This document shows, piece after piece, positions 8,904-17,623 of a stretch of DNA of 64,000 nucleotides. The stretch is from contig CAWHPW010000013.1 in assembly GCA_963831385.1 (NCBI GenBank), positions 1 through 64,000 on the forward strand. The letters are read 5' to 3'. Position numbers and translations under genes: made by a program. Source of the stretch: JACVRX01 sp963831385 (lineage in GTDB: Bacteria; Actinomycetota; Actinomycetes; Jiangellales; Jiangellaceae). Numbering within the stretch: the stretch's first letter is position 1; every line of letters begins with the position of its first letter. A model generated the notes under the pieces. The model was not told the DNA's origin and searched no databases. It worked only from the letters and a program-made list of their open reading frames with translations.

Positions 8904-9192
8904 TCAGACTGTCGGCACGGTAGCGCCTGGCCAGCGCTGGCCTGCCACCTCGAGTTCGCGCACCTTCAGCGAGCCGATCTCGATCTCCTCGGCGCGCAGC
9001 TTCCGGATCACCGCCTCGGCGATCACCAGCCGGCCGATGGCGATCGCGCCGATCGCAGCGACGGCAATAGCGAGAGGCCCCATCGCCGTGGGCCCGAGGA
9101 TGCGGGCGCCGACGGCAATCGCGCCGGTGACGCTGGCCGATCTTCGCTGTGGGTCCTGCTTGCTGGCGGCGGATGCTGAGGTTGGTCGGCAT
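8904..9192 (-). pseudogene. Small hydrophobic repeat protein, probably frameshifted
   Basis: An excellent ribosome site (AGGAGG, 5 bases before the ATG at 9192) begins MPTNLSIRRQQAGPTAKI, but the recognisable conserved body lies in another frame: GAIAVGARILGPTAMGPLAI, IGAIAIGRLVIAEAVIRKL, and EEIEIGSLKVRELEV. Small actinobacterial proteins with alternating AIGAIAIG repeats and an IGRLxVRELxV tail have this layout. One base change near 9130 would join start and body. Possibly membrane-attached; function unknown. Confidence 0.55.
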
Positions 9193-9328
9193 GGTGTCCT
9201 CCTGCTGGTGGTCGGTCGCCTGGTAACCATTCCCGTCTCCAAATGGGTTGGCAATCCACCAGTCCGGACGTCGACCTCACTCTTGTCTCGACCCACGTCT
9301 GCCGTCGCCGGAAAACGCACAGTTGGCT

Positions 9329-9359
9329 TGAACTGGGATATCGACAATGCGCTATAGTA
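9329..9359 (+). promoter_or_regulatory. Putative promoter of the XRE-MNT/HEPN pair
   Basis: TATAGT (9354-9359) is a good -10 hexamer; TTGAAC (9329-9334) could serve as -35 with a long 19-bp spacer. If this -10 is used, transcription would begin near the in-frame GTG at 9365, giving a leaderless mRNA and a protein six residues shorter than the ATG at 9347. Inference from sequence only. Confidence 0.35.
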
Positions 9360-9892
9360 TCAAGGTGCTGCTTCTGGACAACGCGTCCGCGGGTGAGCTC
9401 TTGCGGGAGGCGCGGCTACGTGCTCACCTATCGCAGGTCGAGCTTGCCCGCAGAGCTGGTGTGACCCAGAGCGTGGTGAGCGCTTACGAGTCCGGAACCC
9501 GGCAACCGTCCCTGCCGACCCTGCGGCGGTTGGTCGCCGCAACCGGCATGAAACTCGACGTCCGGATCCTCGCGGCGCCGTCCTTGATGACCCGCCTGAC
9601 CGGTCCGGTCGGCTTGCGGATACGTCGCAAGCGTCGTGAGATCACCCGGATTGCGGCGCGGTACGGCGCCTCGAATGTTCGAGTGTTCGGCAGTGTCGCT
9701 CGTGGGGAGGAGACCGACGAGAGCGACGCCGATGTGTTGGTCGACTTGGCCCCCGAGGTCGGGTTGTTGGGGCTAGCTCGCCTCGAACATGAGCTTGCTC
9801 GCGTACTCGGCGTTCGTGTAGACGTCGTGCCCGCGAGCGACCTCAAGCCGGACGTCGCCCGCAACGTGCACCCCGAGGCGGTCGGGTTGTGA
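9347..9892 (+). CDS. XRE-type HTH fused to MNT nucleotidyltransferase (antitoxin)
   Basis: 181 residues. The N-terminal third is a Cro/cI-type HTH (LLREARLRAHLSQVELARRA, QSVVSAYESGTRQPSLPTL); the C-terminal part is a minimal nucleotidyltransferase with the exact GSx10DxD signature: GSVARGEETDESDAD, then VLVDL. In MntA/HepT modules the MNT protein AMPylates the HEPN toxin and so silences it. Here the DNA-binding autoregulator and the neutralising enzyme are one polypeptide. It overlaps the HEPN gene by GTGA. The start may be the GTG at 9365 rather than the ATG at 9347. Confidence 0.9.
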   Translation: MRYSIKVLLLDNASAGELLREARLRAHLSQVELARRAGVTQSVVSAYESGTRQPSLPTLRRLVAATGMKLDVRILAAPSLMTRLTGPVGLRIRRKRREITRIAARYGASNVRVFGSVARGEETDESDADVLVDLAPEVGLLGLARLEHELARVLGVRVDVVPASDLKPDVARNVHPEAVGL

Positions 9893-10236
9893 GCCGTCGT
9901 GACCAGCAGCGGTTGGAGGACATCAGAGTCGCCATCGAGACGATTCGCGCACACCTGGAGCGTGGGGGACTGTCCGATGGGCTGGTCTTCGATGCCGTCC
10001 GGGTTCGGCTGATTGAGATCGGCGAGGCCGTGAAGCAATTGCCGTCGACCCTGTTGGATACCGAACCGGAGATACCGTGGACTGAAGTGGCCGGGATGAG
10101 AGATCGGCTCGCTCACCGCTACTTCGACACATCGCACGCCATCCTGCAGGCGACCGTCGATCACGACCTTCCCGAGCTGGAAGAGGCTTTGGCTCGTCTC
10201 GTCAGGCGCAGCCACGACGCCGAATCTGACATGTAA
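9889..10236 (+). CDS. HEPN-domain RNase toxin (HepT-like)
   Basis: 115 residues, GTG start overlapping the MNT stop. The protein is all-helical and carries the HepT active-site motif RX4HXY exactly (RDRLAHRY, in GMRDRLAHRYFDTSHA). In characterised systems R and H form the RNase centre and the Tyr is the AMPylation target of the partner MNT enzyme. With the XRE-MNT gene immediately upstream this is a type VII toxin-antitoxin pair by family knowledge; activity has not been tested here. Confidence 0.9.
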   Translation: MSRRDQQRLEDIRVAIETIRAHLERGGLSDGLVFDAVRVRLIEIGEAVKQLPSTLLDTEPEIPWTEVAGMRDRLAHRYFDTSHAILQATVDHDLPELEEALARLVRRSHDAESDM

Positions 10237-10378
10237 TCGCCGAGGTTCAGGCTACTTCGGGGAGGTCCATCGACATGCGCGACGGCATGCAGGTCGCGCA
10301 GCTCGTCGGTCGGGACCCCGAGCAGGACGCGGTGCGTTCGGCAACTGGCTGTCGGCGCACGAAGTTGTGTCGGCGGGC

Positions 10379-10708
10379 TCAGTGCAGCGCAACGGTGAGC
10401 AAGACGACCGATGATTCGACCGCCTCGAGGTCGTGCCGCTGCGGTGGGACGGCGACGAAGTCACCGGGACCGAGGTCGGCCTGCGATTCGCCGACGCGCA
10501 GGCGGACACGTCCACTCAGACAGAACACTGACGCATCACCGGGGCTCTTGTGTTCGCCCAACACGCGTCCTGCCGCGAGCGCGATAACGGTCTGCCGCAG
10601 ATGTGCACCGGACCTGCCGTACACCGTCACGGAGCTGCGACCGCTGTCGGCTGTCGTGGCAACACCGAGTTGGCTTTCCGCCAGCGCAGTGATCGGGGTG
10701 ACGTCCAT
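10379..10708 (-). CDS. Small cupin-domain protein
   Basis: 109 residues with a single beta-barrel cupin pattern: ALAAGRVLGEHKSPGDASVF (metal-binding motif 1, with one His), LSGRVRLRVGES, then LGPGDFVAVPPQRHDLEA (motif 2). The family binds a divalent metal and may act as isomerase, dioxygenase or sensor. No signal peptide. The 140 bp downstream to the HEPN gene contain nothing I recognise. Substrate unknown. Confidence 0.8.
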   Translation of the reverse strand: MDVTPITALAESQLGVATTADSGRSSVTVYGRSGAHLRQTVIALAAGRVLGEHKSPGDASVFCLSGRVRLRVGESQADLGPGDFVAVPPQRHDLEAVESSVVLLTVALH

Positions 10709-10798
10709 AGACGTCGATGCTCCCAGACCACGCCCGAACCGGCCGGGTCAGCCTCAACTGGGTCTGATCGGAGTCGTCGGGGCGATTCGGCACCTTCG

Positions 10799-11385
10799 TC
10801 ACACCGCGTGCGCGGGGAACGCCGGACCGGAGCCCGCCCCGGTGCGCTCGACCGCCTCGGCGATCCGGGTCAGGTCGGCGTCGTCGAGCGCGAGGCTTGC
10901 GGCCGGCAACCAGGCATCGAGCTGGCTGGCCCGGCGGACGCCCACGATCGCGCCGGTGACCCCGGGGAACGCCAGCGTCCACGCCACCGCCACGGCGGCG
11001 ACGGTGACGCCATGGCGGGAGGCGATCGGGCCGAGTGCCTCGGCCAGGGCAAGGTTCCGGGCCAATGCGTCGCCGGTGAAGTCGGGATGCCGGCGCCGCC
11101 AGTCGTCCTCGTCCAGCACGGCCGCGCGGGCCGCTGTGAACGATCCGCTGAGCAGACCCGACGCCATCGGGCTGTAGACGATCGCGCCTGCGGTGTGTGT
11201 GGCGCTCCAGGCGAGCACGTCGACGGCGTTGCGGTGGATCAGGTTGAAACGTGGTTGCACGGCGTCCACGTGCCCGACGGCCTCGGCCGCGTCGAGTTGC
11301 GCGACGTCGTGGTTGGACAGCCCGATGGCCCGGACCTTGCCTTCCCGTCGGAGGTCGCAGAAGGTCTGCCAGTACTCCTCGAGCT
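10799..11385 (-). pseudogene. Aldo/keto reductase, 5'-truncated
   Basis: The frame reads LEEYWQTFCDLRREGKVRAI, then GLSNHDVAQLDAAEAV, QPRFNLIHRN and AIVYSPMASGLLSG, to an intact C-terminus (VTGAIVGVRRASQLDAW). These are the C-terminal two thirds of an NADPH-dependent aldo/keto reductase barrel. The N-terminal third with the catalytic Asp/Tyr/Lys is missing: a TAG precedes LEEYW and the DUF222-HNH gene begins about 20 bp further upstream. An internal ATG at 11269 gives a 156-residue open frame that cannot be a working reductase. Confidence 0.8.
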
Positions 11386-11405
11386 AGCGGTTGTTCTGAC
11401 GGCGG

Positions 11406-12815
11406 TCACGGGTCGTCTGGAATGAGTGTCGGCTGTCGTGGTCGCCGGTATGGGCGCTGTCGCGCTGTCGGCGGCTGGGTGAATTTCCTACCGGAGGTGG
11501 TGTTGTCGTGTGTCGCGAATCCGTCGCGCGCTGCCTGGTGTCGAGGGTGTCTGGGGTCGTCGGGTGGGACGAAGGCTCGTTTGCCTTTGCCGGATACGAG
11601 CGCCCAGCCGAGTCGGGTCTTCAGGTCGTGGTGGTAGGTGCATAGCGGATCGAGCTCGTCCAGCCGGGTGTGTCGGGTCTCCGCCCAGGGCTTCTGGTGG
11701 TCGTATTCGATCCGCCTGCGGGGGCAGCCGTCGGCGGTGCAGGTGGGGTTGGCCCACATCAGCGCGACCTTCTGCGCGGTGGTCGGGCCACGGCCGAGGT
11801 GGGTGACGTTGGCCACGTCCACGCCGTTGGTGATGACAAGTTTGACGATCGCCTCGCCGAGGAGGGTGCGGGCGACGGAGACCGGGACAGGTCCGATGCC
11901 GGCGATTTCGCACAATTCTTCGCCTTCGACCCGGCCACGCTGCAGCGCTGCCGTGTCGATGCGCAGCAGCGCCAGGTAGCGCGGATTCGACCAGCGATGC
12001 GGCGGCACCGGGCTCACCGTCCTGCCGGTGTTTCGGAAGGTCCCTGGGTCGCCGCCTGGGTCCGTGACGGGCGCGGCACCACCGTTCGCCAGTGCGGCTG
12101 GCTGGTCGGGCCGGGCGGCCTGGACAGCCATGGCCATGAGGGCATCGAAGCCGTAGGCCTCGACGGGTTCGTGTCGGCCCTGCCGGCGGGCGTCGGTGAA
12201 GACCTGGTCGGTGATGGCGTTGAACACTGTGGCGAAGGCGGCACCGTCTTGGGCGGTGCCACGGGCGGACAGGTTCCAACCACCTTCGGCGTCGGTGTAC
12301 TGCCGGCAGCGACGGTGCTGGTGGATGCGCCGGTTGGTCGCTTCCGAGTCTGGGTCGGCAGCGGCCCTGATCCGGGCGCATTCCTCCCGCAGCTCGGCCA
12401 GTGATGTTCGCGCCGCCAGCTCGAGCAGTCGCTTCTCCGCCGACCGGTCCGCTTCGGCCGCACTGGTGATGGCCGCTGCCTGCGCCGAAGACAGCTCGCC
12501 ATTGCGCAGCGCGCCGGCCACGCTGGGAAGCTCGGTGACTTTGTTCGACGTGTCCAGCGCCTCTTTGGCGGCGGCAGTGGAGGTACCGGCCTTTCGCGCT
12601 AGCGATTCCGCTGCGGTAAGGGTGCCGGCACGGTCACGGTCGTGGGTGGCGGCGACCCTTCGGGCCAGCAGCGTCTTGCCTGCAGAGCCGAGCCGTTCGA
12701 TGCGGTCGAACTCGCCCCACAGGTCACGAGCGGTAGGCCCGCTCACCGCGTCGGGATCCAACGCGCAGACCAGCTCGCTGAGCAGGTCGCGCACCCGAAC
12801 CACCGATTCGTACAT
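11406..12815 (-). CDS. DUF222 / HNH endonuclease (13E12 repeat family)
   Basis: 469 residues from the ATG at 12815 (MYESVVRVRDLLSELVCALD). The N-terminal DUF222 domain includes SAGKTLLARRVAATHDRD and SSAQAAAITSAAEADRSAE. The C-terminal HNH nuclease has CTADGCPRRRIEYDHQKPW followed by LDELDPLCTYHHDLKTRLGW, with paired cysteines and the H/H/K metal site. These genes are multicopy in Actinobacteria and resemble the REP13E12 elements of mycobacteria. Its 3' end lies against a truncated aldo/keto reductase, consistent with insertion or recombination here. No flanking repeats were found. Confidence 0.9.
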   Translation of the reverse strand: MYESVVRVRDLLSELVCALDPDAVSGPTARDLWGEFDRIERLGSAGKTLLARRVAATHDRDRAGTLTAAESLARKAGTSTAAAKEALDTSNKVTELPSVAGALRNGELSSAQAAAITSAAEADRSAEKRLLELAARTSLAELREECARIRAAADPDSEATNRRIHQHRRCRQYTDAEGGWNLSARGTAQDGAAFATVFNAITDQVFTDARRQGRHEPVEAYGFDALMAMAVQAARPDQPAALANGGAAPVTDPGGDPGTFRNTGRTVSPVPPHRWSNPRYLALLRIDTAALQRGRVEGEELCEIAGIGPVPVSVARTLLGEAIVKLVITNGVDVANVTHLGRGPTTAQKVALMWANPTCTADGCPRRRIEYDHQKPWAETRHTRLDELDPLCTYHHDLKTRLGWALVSGKGKRAFVPPDDPRHPRHQAARDGFATHDNTTSGRKFTQPPTARQRPYRRPRQPTLIPDDP

Positions 12816-12942
12816 GCGTTCGACTCTACTGGAGGGGTCTGACACTGTGCGCGTGGTCACACCAGGTCTGTGGACGATGGCTCGAACCAGTGCTACCTGC
12901 ACCCAGTTCCTCAACGTCCGGTCCCGGCCCTGCTCGCTCGGC

Positions 12943-13113
12943 TCAGGCCTGGTCGGGCCGTAAGACCTGCCACCACCTGCGATAGACCCGATGCCGGACC
13001 CTCCCAGGGGGCCGGGCTTGCCGGGTCTCCCGGACCCGTCGGTGTTGAGCGGCCTCGGCGAACAGTTCGGCGTGACGCTGGTTGAAGAGTCGGTACGCGA
13101 TGTCCGGATGCAT
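12943..13113 (-). CDS. Small basic conserved protein
   Basis: 56 residues starting MHPDIAYRLFNQRHAELFAE with AGGAGG five bases before the ATG. It is strongly basic in its second half (RRVRETRQARPPGRVRHRVY). This is a common small actinobacterial type of unknown function. A diverged copy of its core (FRHAELVAEAAHQRQVRQAK) is found at 39926-40087. Confidence 0.65.
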   Translation of the reverse strand: MHPDIAYRLFNQRHAELFAEAAQHRRVRETRQARPPGRVRHRVYRRWWQVLRPDQA

Positions 13114-13138
13114 GGTTCCTCCTGTGGATGTCTGCGGG

Positions 13139-13426
13139 TTACGCCGCGAGTGGCTGGGCGCTGGTCGGTGTGCCGTCCATGAGTGCCGCGCGCAACGACC
13201 TGGCCGCGGCCGGGTTGCGGAGTACGGCAGCGGAGGCGACGGCGAGCGCACGCAACCGGGCGATCTCCGAGTCGTGGGTGTCGACAAGGACGGCGGCTGC
13301 GGCCGGCGCGACAGTGTGTGCAGCGTGCGCTACGGCGAACAGGTGGTCCGAGTGGGCATCGATCCCGTCGGCGACGACGAGTTCGCCCAGGTCGGCCAGG
13401 TACGAGTTGATGGTCGTGCGGTACAT
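13139..13426 (-). CDS. Small helical hypothetical protein
   Basis: 95 residues from ATG 13426 (MYRTTINSYLADLGELVVAD), alanine-rich and predicted helical. It is 25 bp upstream of the small basic protein gene and in the same direction, so probably in one transcript. No family recognised. Confidence 0.5.
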   Translation of the reverse strand: MYRTTINSYLADLGELVVADGIDAHSDHLFAVAHAAHTVAPAAAAVLVDTHDSEIARLRALAVASAAVLRNPAAARSLRAALMDGTPTSAQPLAA

Positions 13427-13531
13427 GGGTGCTCCTTGGTCTAGGTCGTTTCCATCGGTTGTTCAGGAGCATGGACCGAAGGTCTGTGATGCTGCCTGTG
13501 ACGGCAGACCCGGTTTGGGAGGATCCGTTTC

Positions 13532-15340
13532 ATGGGGGAGACGCTGGCCATCCATCTGCTCGGACCGCAGCCGAGTGTGGTCAGGTCCGGGCAGCCCCAG
13601 CCGCCTCCACGTGGTCGAAAGGTATGGGCCCTGCTCGCATATCTCCTGATCACGGAGTCAGCGCCGAGCCGCGAATGGCTTTCCGAGCTCCTGTTCTCCG
13701 ACGCAGACGACCCACTGAACGCCCTGAGCTGGAACCTGACTCAACTGCGCAAACTCCTCGGCCCCGAGTCGAGCATCGGAGGCGAACCTGTCGTCCTTCA
13801 GCTGCCACCCGGAACGTTCGTGGACGTGAATGCCCTGACCGCGGGGACGTGGATGCATGCCATCGGCATCCCAGGCCTCGGCCGCGAACTCCTGGAGGGC
13901 AAATCCTTCCCGTCCAGCGCGAGCTTCGAGGCGTGGCTGCTGGCAAGTCGCAGACACCTCGCCGGAGCGGCCGAAGGCGTGCTTCGCGAGGCGGCGCTAG
14001 CGAAGCTCTCGACAGGTGACGGTGCCCGGGCAGTGGAACTTGCCAGCCGGCTTGTCGCGACGAACCCGCTCGACGAGGACGCTCAGGAGATCCTGATCCG
14101 GGCGTACGTGGCAAACGGTGATCTGGCCGCAGCCGAGACTCAGCGCGATGCCTGTGTGACGCTCTTCCGTCGCGAACTCGGGACCGAACCCGGCATCGCC
14201 GTGCTCAACGCCGCGGACCCGGATCAGCAGACACGCGCACTCCCAGACCGGCCCGCGACCAAGACCGCTACGTTGGCCCGCCTCGAGGCAGGTCTTGGCG
14301 CCCTGGACGCAGGAGCGGCTGATGCCGGGATCGGTCTGCTGCGACAGGCGGTGGCCGATGCGTACGAGGTTGACGACGGGCCGCTGCAAGTGCGAACTCT
14401 CATGGCGCTCGGCGCGGCGCTGATACACAGCGTCAGGGGCAGGGACGGCGAGGGCGCCGGGATCCTGCACGAAGCGATCGGGGTTGCCGATCGGATCGGA
14501 GCTCCTGAGTCTGCGGCCCAGGCTCATCGTGAGTTGGGTTACGTAGAGATGCTGCGAGGACGTTACGACCGCGCCCTGCGGTGGTTACAGACGGCAACGA
14601 CGCTGGCCGGTGACGAACCAACCGAGCGTGCCTGGGCCCTTGCTGTCCAGGGCGTCGTGTCGACCGACGTCGGTCGTTATGAAGAGGCTCTGAGCGCCTT
14701 CCATGACGCACTGCGCCTCGCCCAAGCCGAGCACCTGGCCCAGGTCGAGGCGTGGGTCTGGACCTTCATCGGGCGAATTCACATGCTGCGCCAGAACCTC
14801 GGGGAAGCACGCGAGTTCCTCAGCAAAGGGTTGGCTACTGCGCGTGCCGTGCGCTGGACCGCCTTCGTGCCGCTGCCCGAGGCGTTGCTCGCGGACGTCG
14901 ATCTCGTCGAGGGCAGGGTCGACGCTGCTGCCGGCGCTCATGAGCACGCACATGCGCTGGCGCTGCAGTTGGGCGATCCGTGCTGGGAAGGCCTGGCAGC
15001 GCGCGGGCTGGGCATGGTCGCCGCGCAGCAGGGTGATGCGGCGACGGCCCTGCAATTGATCACGGAGGCGCGCGATCGTTGTGTGCGCTTGCCCGACGCC
15101 TACCTGTGGGTCGAGGGTTACTGCCTGGATGCCCTCTGCGCGCTTGCCGTCGAGCAGGGACGCCCCGAAGCCGCGCGATGGATCGAGGACCTGGAGGCGC
15201 TTGCGACTCGCACCGGCATGCGCGAGCTCGTCGCTCGCGCCTACGCCCACCGCGGCAAGCTCGGTGACCGAGCAGCAGCAGACGCAGCGCAGGTCCTGGC
15301 TGCCGAGGTCGACAACCCCGCATTGCGGCGCCTCGAGTGA
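13532..15340 (+). CDS. SARP/AfsR-type transcriptional regulator with TPR domain
   Basis: 602 residues. The N-terminus is an OmpR-like winged helix (LAIHLLGPQPSVVRSG, RGRKVWALLAYLLITESAPS, LSWNLTQLRKLLG), followed by a bacterial transcriptional activation domain (AVELASRLVATNPLDEDAQE, GTEPGIAVLNAA) and a long TPR-like helical array (residues ~240-600) with no P-loop ATPase in between. Such proteins activate secondary-metabolite or stress genes. The adjoining genes do not reveal a target. ATG at 13532 preceded by GGGAGG. Confidence 0.88.
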   Translation: MGETLAIHLLGPQPSVVRSGQPQPPPRGRKVWALLAYLLITESAPSREWLSELLFSDADDPLNALSWNLTQLRKLLGPESSIGGEPVVLQLPPGTFVDVNALTAGTWMHAIGIPGLGRELLEGKSFPSSASFEAWLLASRRHLAGAAEGVLREAALAKLSTGDGARAVELASRLVATNPLDEDAQEILIRAYVANGDLAAAETQRDACVTLFRRELGTEPGIAVLNAADPDQQTRALPDRPATKTATLARLEAGLGALDAGAADAGIGLLRQAVADAYEVDDGPLQVRTLMALGAALIHSVRGRDGEGAGILHEAIGVADRIGAPESAAQAHRELGYVEMLRGRYDRALRWLQTATTLAGDEPTERAWALAVQGVVSTDVGRYEEALSAFHDALRLAQAEHLAQVEAWVWTFIGRIHMLRQNLGEAREFLSKGLATARAVRWTAFVPLPEALLADVDLVEGRVDAAAGAHEHAHALALQLGDPCWEGLAARGLGMVAAQQGDAATALQLITEARDRCVRLPDAYLWVEGYCLDALCALAVEQGRPEAARWIEDLEALATRTGMRELVARAYAHRGKLGDRAAADAAQVLAAEVDNPALRRLE

Positions 15341-15399
15341 CCGACTCCGCACGGAGCAGCTGTCGATTTGCTGTACGTGGTCTTGTTCCGCCGGATGCG

Positions 15400-16047
15400 T
15401 TATGCGGTGTCCCTTTCGGCCAGCGCAACATGCCATGCGCCGCGGTGCAGCACCGAGGTGTGGAGCCCATGGTCGTGGAGGACTGCGAACATCCGTGATG
15501 GGTCGTGTACGAACGACCGGAACTGCCGTCGTCGGATCCGCCGGGCCAGGTTCTCCATGCCGACGAGCAGCCGGGCGACGATGTTGCCCGGCGGGTAGCT
15601 GAACACGAGCAGCCGCCGAGCGTGATCCGCGGCAGCCGCCAGCAGTAGCGCGTAGTCGGGGTAGCAGCACACGACGCGATGCATCACCACGAGATCCGCC
15701 GAATCAACGACGTCGGGCGTTGCCGCGATGTTGACCACGCGTCGGTGAGCTCGATCGGCAAGGCCGGCCGCGCGAACCAGCTCGGCAGCGTCCGCCTCGT
15801 AGGCCGATGACAGCTCGACGTTGACGGTGCGAGCGGCGCCATGCTTGAGCAGCTCGATCTGGATGTCCCCGATGCCACCGCCGATCTCCAGCACCGTCGC
15901 TCCGTCAACGCCTCGGTCGGTGAGCGCCTCGACCATGCGGCCGGCAGTCCGGTCGAGCCCATTCCGGCGATAGCGCTTGGCGAGACGGCGCGCGAACGCG
16001 ACATCGAACACATCGTCGTACCCATGCGGGTCACAGCAGGACGCCAT
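15400..16047 (-). CDS. SAM-dependent class I methyltransferase
   Basis: 215 residues from the ATG at 16047 (MASCCDPHGYDDVFDVAFAR). The SAM-binding motif I is ATVLEIGGGIGDIQIELLKHG; motif II-like LVVMHRVVCCYPDYALLL follows. The N-terminal CCDPHGYDxxFD signature marks a distinct actinobacterial methyltransferase group. Substrate unknown. A frameshifted fragment of a second copy is present at 34413-34579. Confidence 0.85.
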   Translation of the reverse strand: MASCCDPHGYDDVFDVAFARRLAKRYRRNGLDRTAGRMVEALTDRGVDGATVLEIGGGIGDIQIELLKHGAARTVNVELSSAYEADAAELVRAAGLADRAHRRVVNIAATPDVVDSADLVVMHRVVCCYPDYALLLAAAADHARRLLVFSYPPGNIVARLLVGMENLARRIRRRQFRSFVHDPSRMFAVLHDHGLHTSVLHRGAWHVALAERDTA

Positions 16048-16155
16048 GAACCGAGTCTCGCGCACAGCTGCCCAGACAACGGTGCAGCCGTCTTGTCCCG
16101 CGCTGGGCGTCTCTCGCCAGTCGGTGCATGCGAAATACGGGAAGCGAGGACAGTG

Positions 16156-16629
16156 ATGGTCACGCGGCTCAGCGAAGACGCCAGGAGGCTGGTATTGGGT
16201 TCGGCTGCTGAGGAAGCGCGCCGACGCGGCGACCGTCGGCTCGGCACCGACCACCTCCTGCTCGGCCTGCTACACGACCCGGTCGGCGAACCCGCCCGCG
16301 CAATTGGCGTGGACCTGGAATCCGCCCGCGCCGCTGACGACGCGCTCGACCGCGCGGCGCTCGCCGCCGTCGGCATCGAAGCAGCGGGCCCCAAACTCGC
16401 GGCCGACACCGCACCCGGTGGTCGCCCCCCGCTGACGTCCGGCGCGCGCGCCGTCTTCAAGCGAGCGATCGACACCGCACGCCCGGCGAAGACCGGACGC
16501 ATCGAGGCCCGGCACTTCCTGCTCGCACTGCTCGGCTCGCTCGAGCCTTTCCCGGTTCAGCCGAAAGGGCCGCCCCTGTGGGCCGACAACGTACTCGCTG
16601 CGAATGTTCCTGTGGCCGGTCGTCGATGA
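16156..16629 (+). CDS. Clp N-domain protein (stand-alone)
   Basis: 157 residues with two Clp-N (substrate/adaptor-binding) repeats: SEDARRLVLGSAAEEARRRG with LGTDHLLLGLLHDP, then LTSGARAVFKRAIDTARPAK with IEARHFLLALLG. No ATPase modules follow, so it is not a ClpC subunit but one of the small Clp-N proteins common in Actinobacteria. A role in protein quality control is inferred. Divergent from the methyltransferase with a 108-bp gap. Confidence 0.8.
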   Translation: MVTRLSEDARRLVLGSAAEEARRRGDRRLGTDHLLLGLLHDPVGEPARAIGVDLESARAADDALDRAALAAVGIEAAGPKLAADTAPGGRPPLTSGARAVFKRAIDTARPAKTGRIEARHFLLALLGSLEPFPVQPKGPPLWADNVLAANVPVAGRR

Positions 16630-16902
16630 GACCGTGCAGCTCCAACGTTCCGCGAGGAGGTTATGAACCGCCTGGATGCCTGACCGTCCGGCGCACCCGG
16701 ACGAGCGCCGCTTCTGGCCGCATAGCCCGCCAGGATGTCTGCCAGTTCCCTTGGCCGGCTGAGCGCGACACAGTGCCGCTCGCAATCTCGTCGGGGGGTG
16801 ATGTTCAGAGCCGGGCGCGATCCAGGAGCGAGCGTTGTTCTCGGTCGACGGGGAACCGCTCGGGCCGGTCCAAATGGACAGGTCAGCTGGGCGGAGCTTT
16901 AG

Positions 16903-17118
16903 GCGCACGCATCATTTCCGGCCGAGCGCACCGCCATCAGCGAGGAGATCCTCGACACACACCTGGGCCGACTCGCCTGCCTGCGATACACCGTCACCGA
17001 CGGGCCGACAGTGAAGATCTTCTGGTTCGCCAAGGCCAAACAGGGGACGCCGGTCCGGTTCGTATCCGAAATCGACGGACAGGTCACCAACACAGCGACG
17101 ATGATCGGCGACGAGTAG
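16903..17118 (+). pseudogene. Remnant of a small conserved gene
   Basis: An open segment without an ATG, GTG or TTG start, just after an in-frame TAG at 16900-16902, reads ERTAISEEILDTHLGRLACL, YTVTDGPTVKIFWFAKAKQG and FVSEIDGQVTNTATMIGDE before its stop. Its amino-acid composition looks like real protein and not shadow, so I read it as the 3' part of a gene whose 5' end is lost or frameshifted (16650-16902 holds nothing else I recognise). Family not identified. Confidence 0.4.
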
Positions 17119-17123
17119 CCGAA

Positions 17124-17495
17124 TCATTCGCCCAGTGCCACGTCCAGGTACTCGACCAAGTCGTCCGCGGTCGGTCGAGCCGCACCCGTCCTGAACACCA
17201 GATAGCGCACCTGGCGCCCGCCGCCCTGCAGCAGGCCGTACGGGTCGGGCAGGTCCACGCCGTGCTCGAAACCGACGTGCACCTCGTCCGCCCGCGGAAA
17301 CAACGCCGCGACGTAGCCCTTGTCAGGGTGATGAAGGCCGACGCCGTACCAGCCGAGGTAGATCTTCTCGGTCAACTCGGGGCGCGCGGTGCGGACTGCC
17401 GCCCGAAGCTGTCGAGTCAGGTTGGCAACCTCGCTGCTGTGCTGTGCAAGCAGGTCGCGGACACCATCAGGCTCGCCACTGGCGGTTCTGGCCAT
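17124..17495 (-). CDS. DUF1801-family protein
   Basis: 123 residues from the ATG at 17495 (MARTASGEPDGVRDLLAQHS). Family hallmarks: ELTEKIYLGWYGVGLHHPDK (the conserved core that often reads W...xxY), AALFPRADEVHVGFEHGVDL and the C-terminal RYLVFRTGA. These small cytoplasmic proteins have a YdhG-like fold of uncertain role. It converges on the remnant at 16903 with a 5-bp gap. Confidence 0.7.
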   Translation of the reverse strand: MARTASGEPDGVRDLLAQHSSEVANLTRQLRAAVRTARPELTEKIYLGWYGVGLHHPDKGYVAALFPRADEVHVGFEHGVDLPDPYGLLQGGGRQVRYLVFRTGAARPTADDLVEYLDVALGE

Positions 17496-17623
17496 GCCAC
17501 CAATCAACCACCCGCCACCGACAACCTCGAGGCTGCGGCCCGGCCTGGAAATGCCGACTGGATTGTCGGCAGCGGACCGCCTGGGAGTGCGTGAAGCGGA
17601 ATCGGCCTGTCTACGGTGGAGTC

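Noticed and set aside
13447..13461. 15-base string TTTCCATCGGTTGTT also found near 29724
   Set aside because: A 15-mer repeat is expected by chance once or twice in 64 kb, and flanks do not match.
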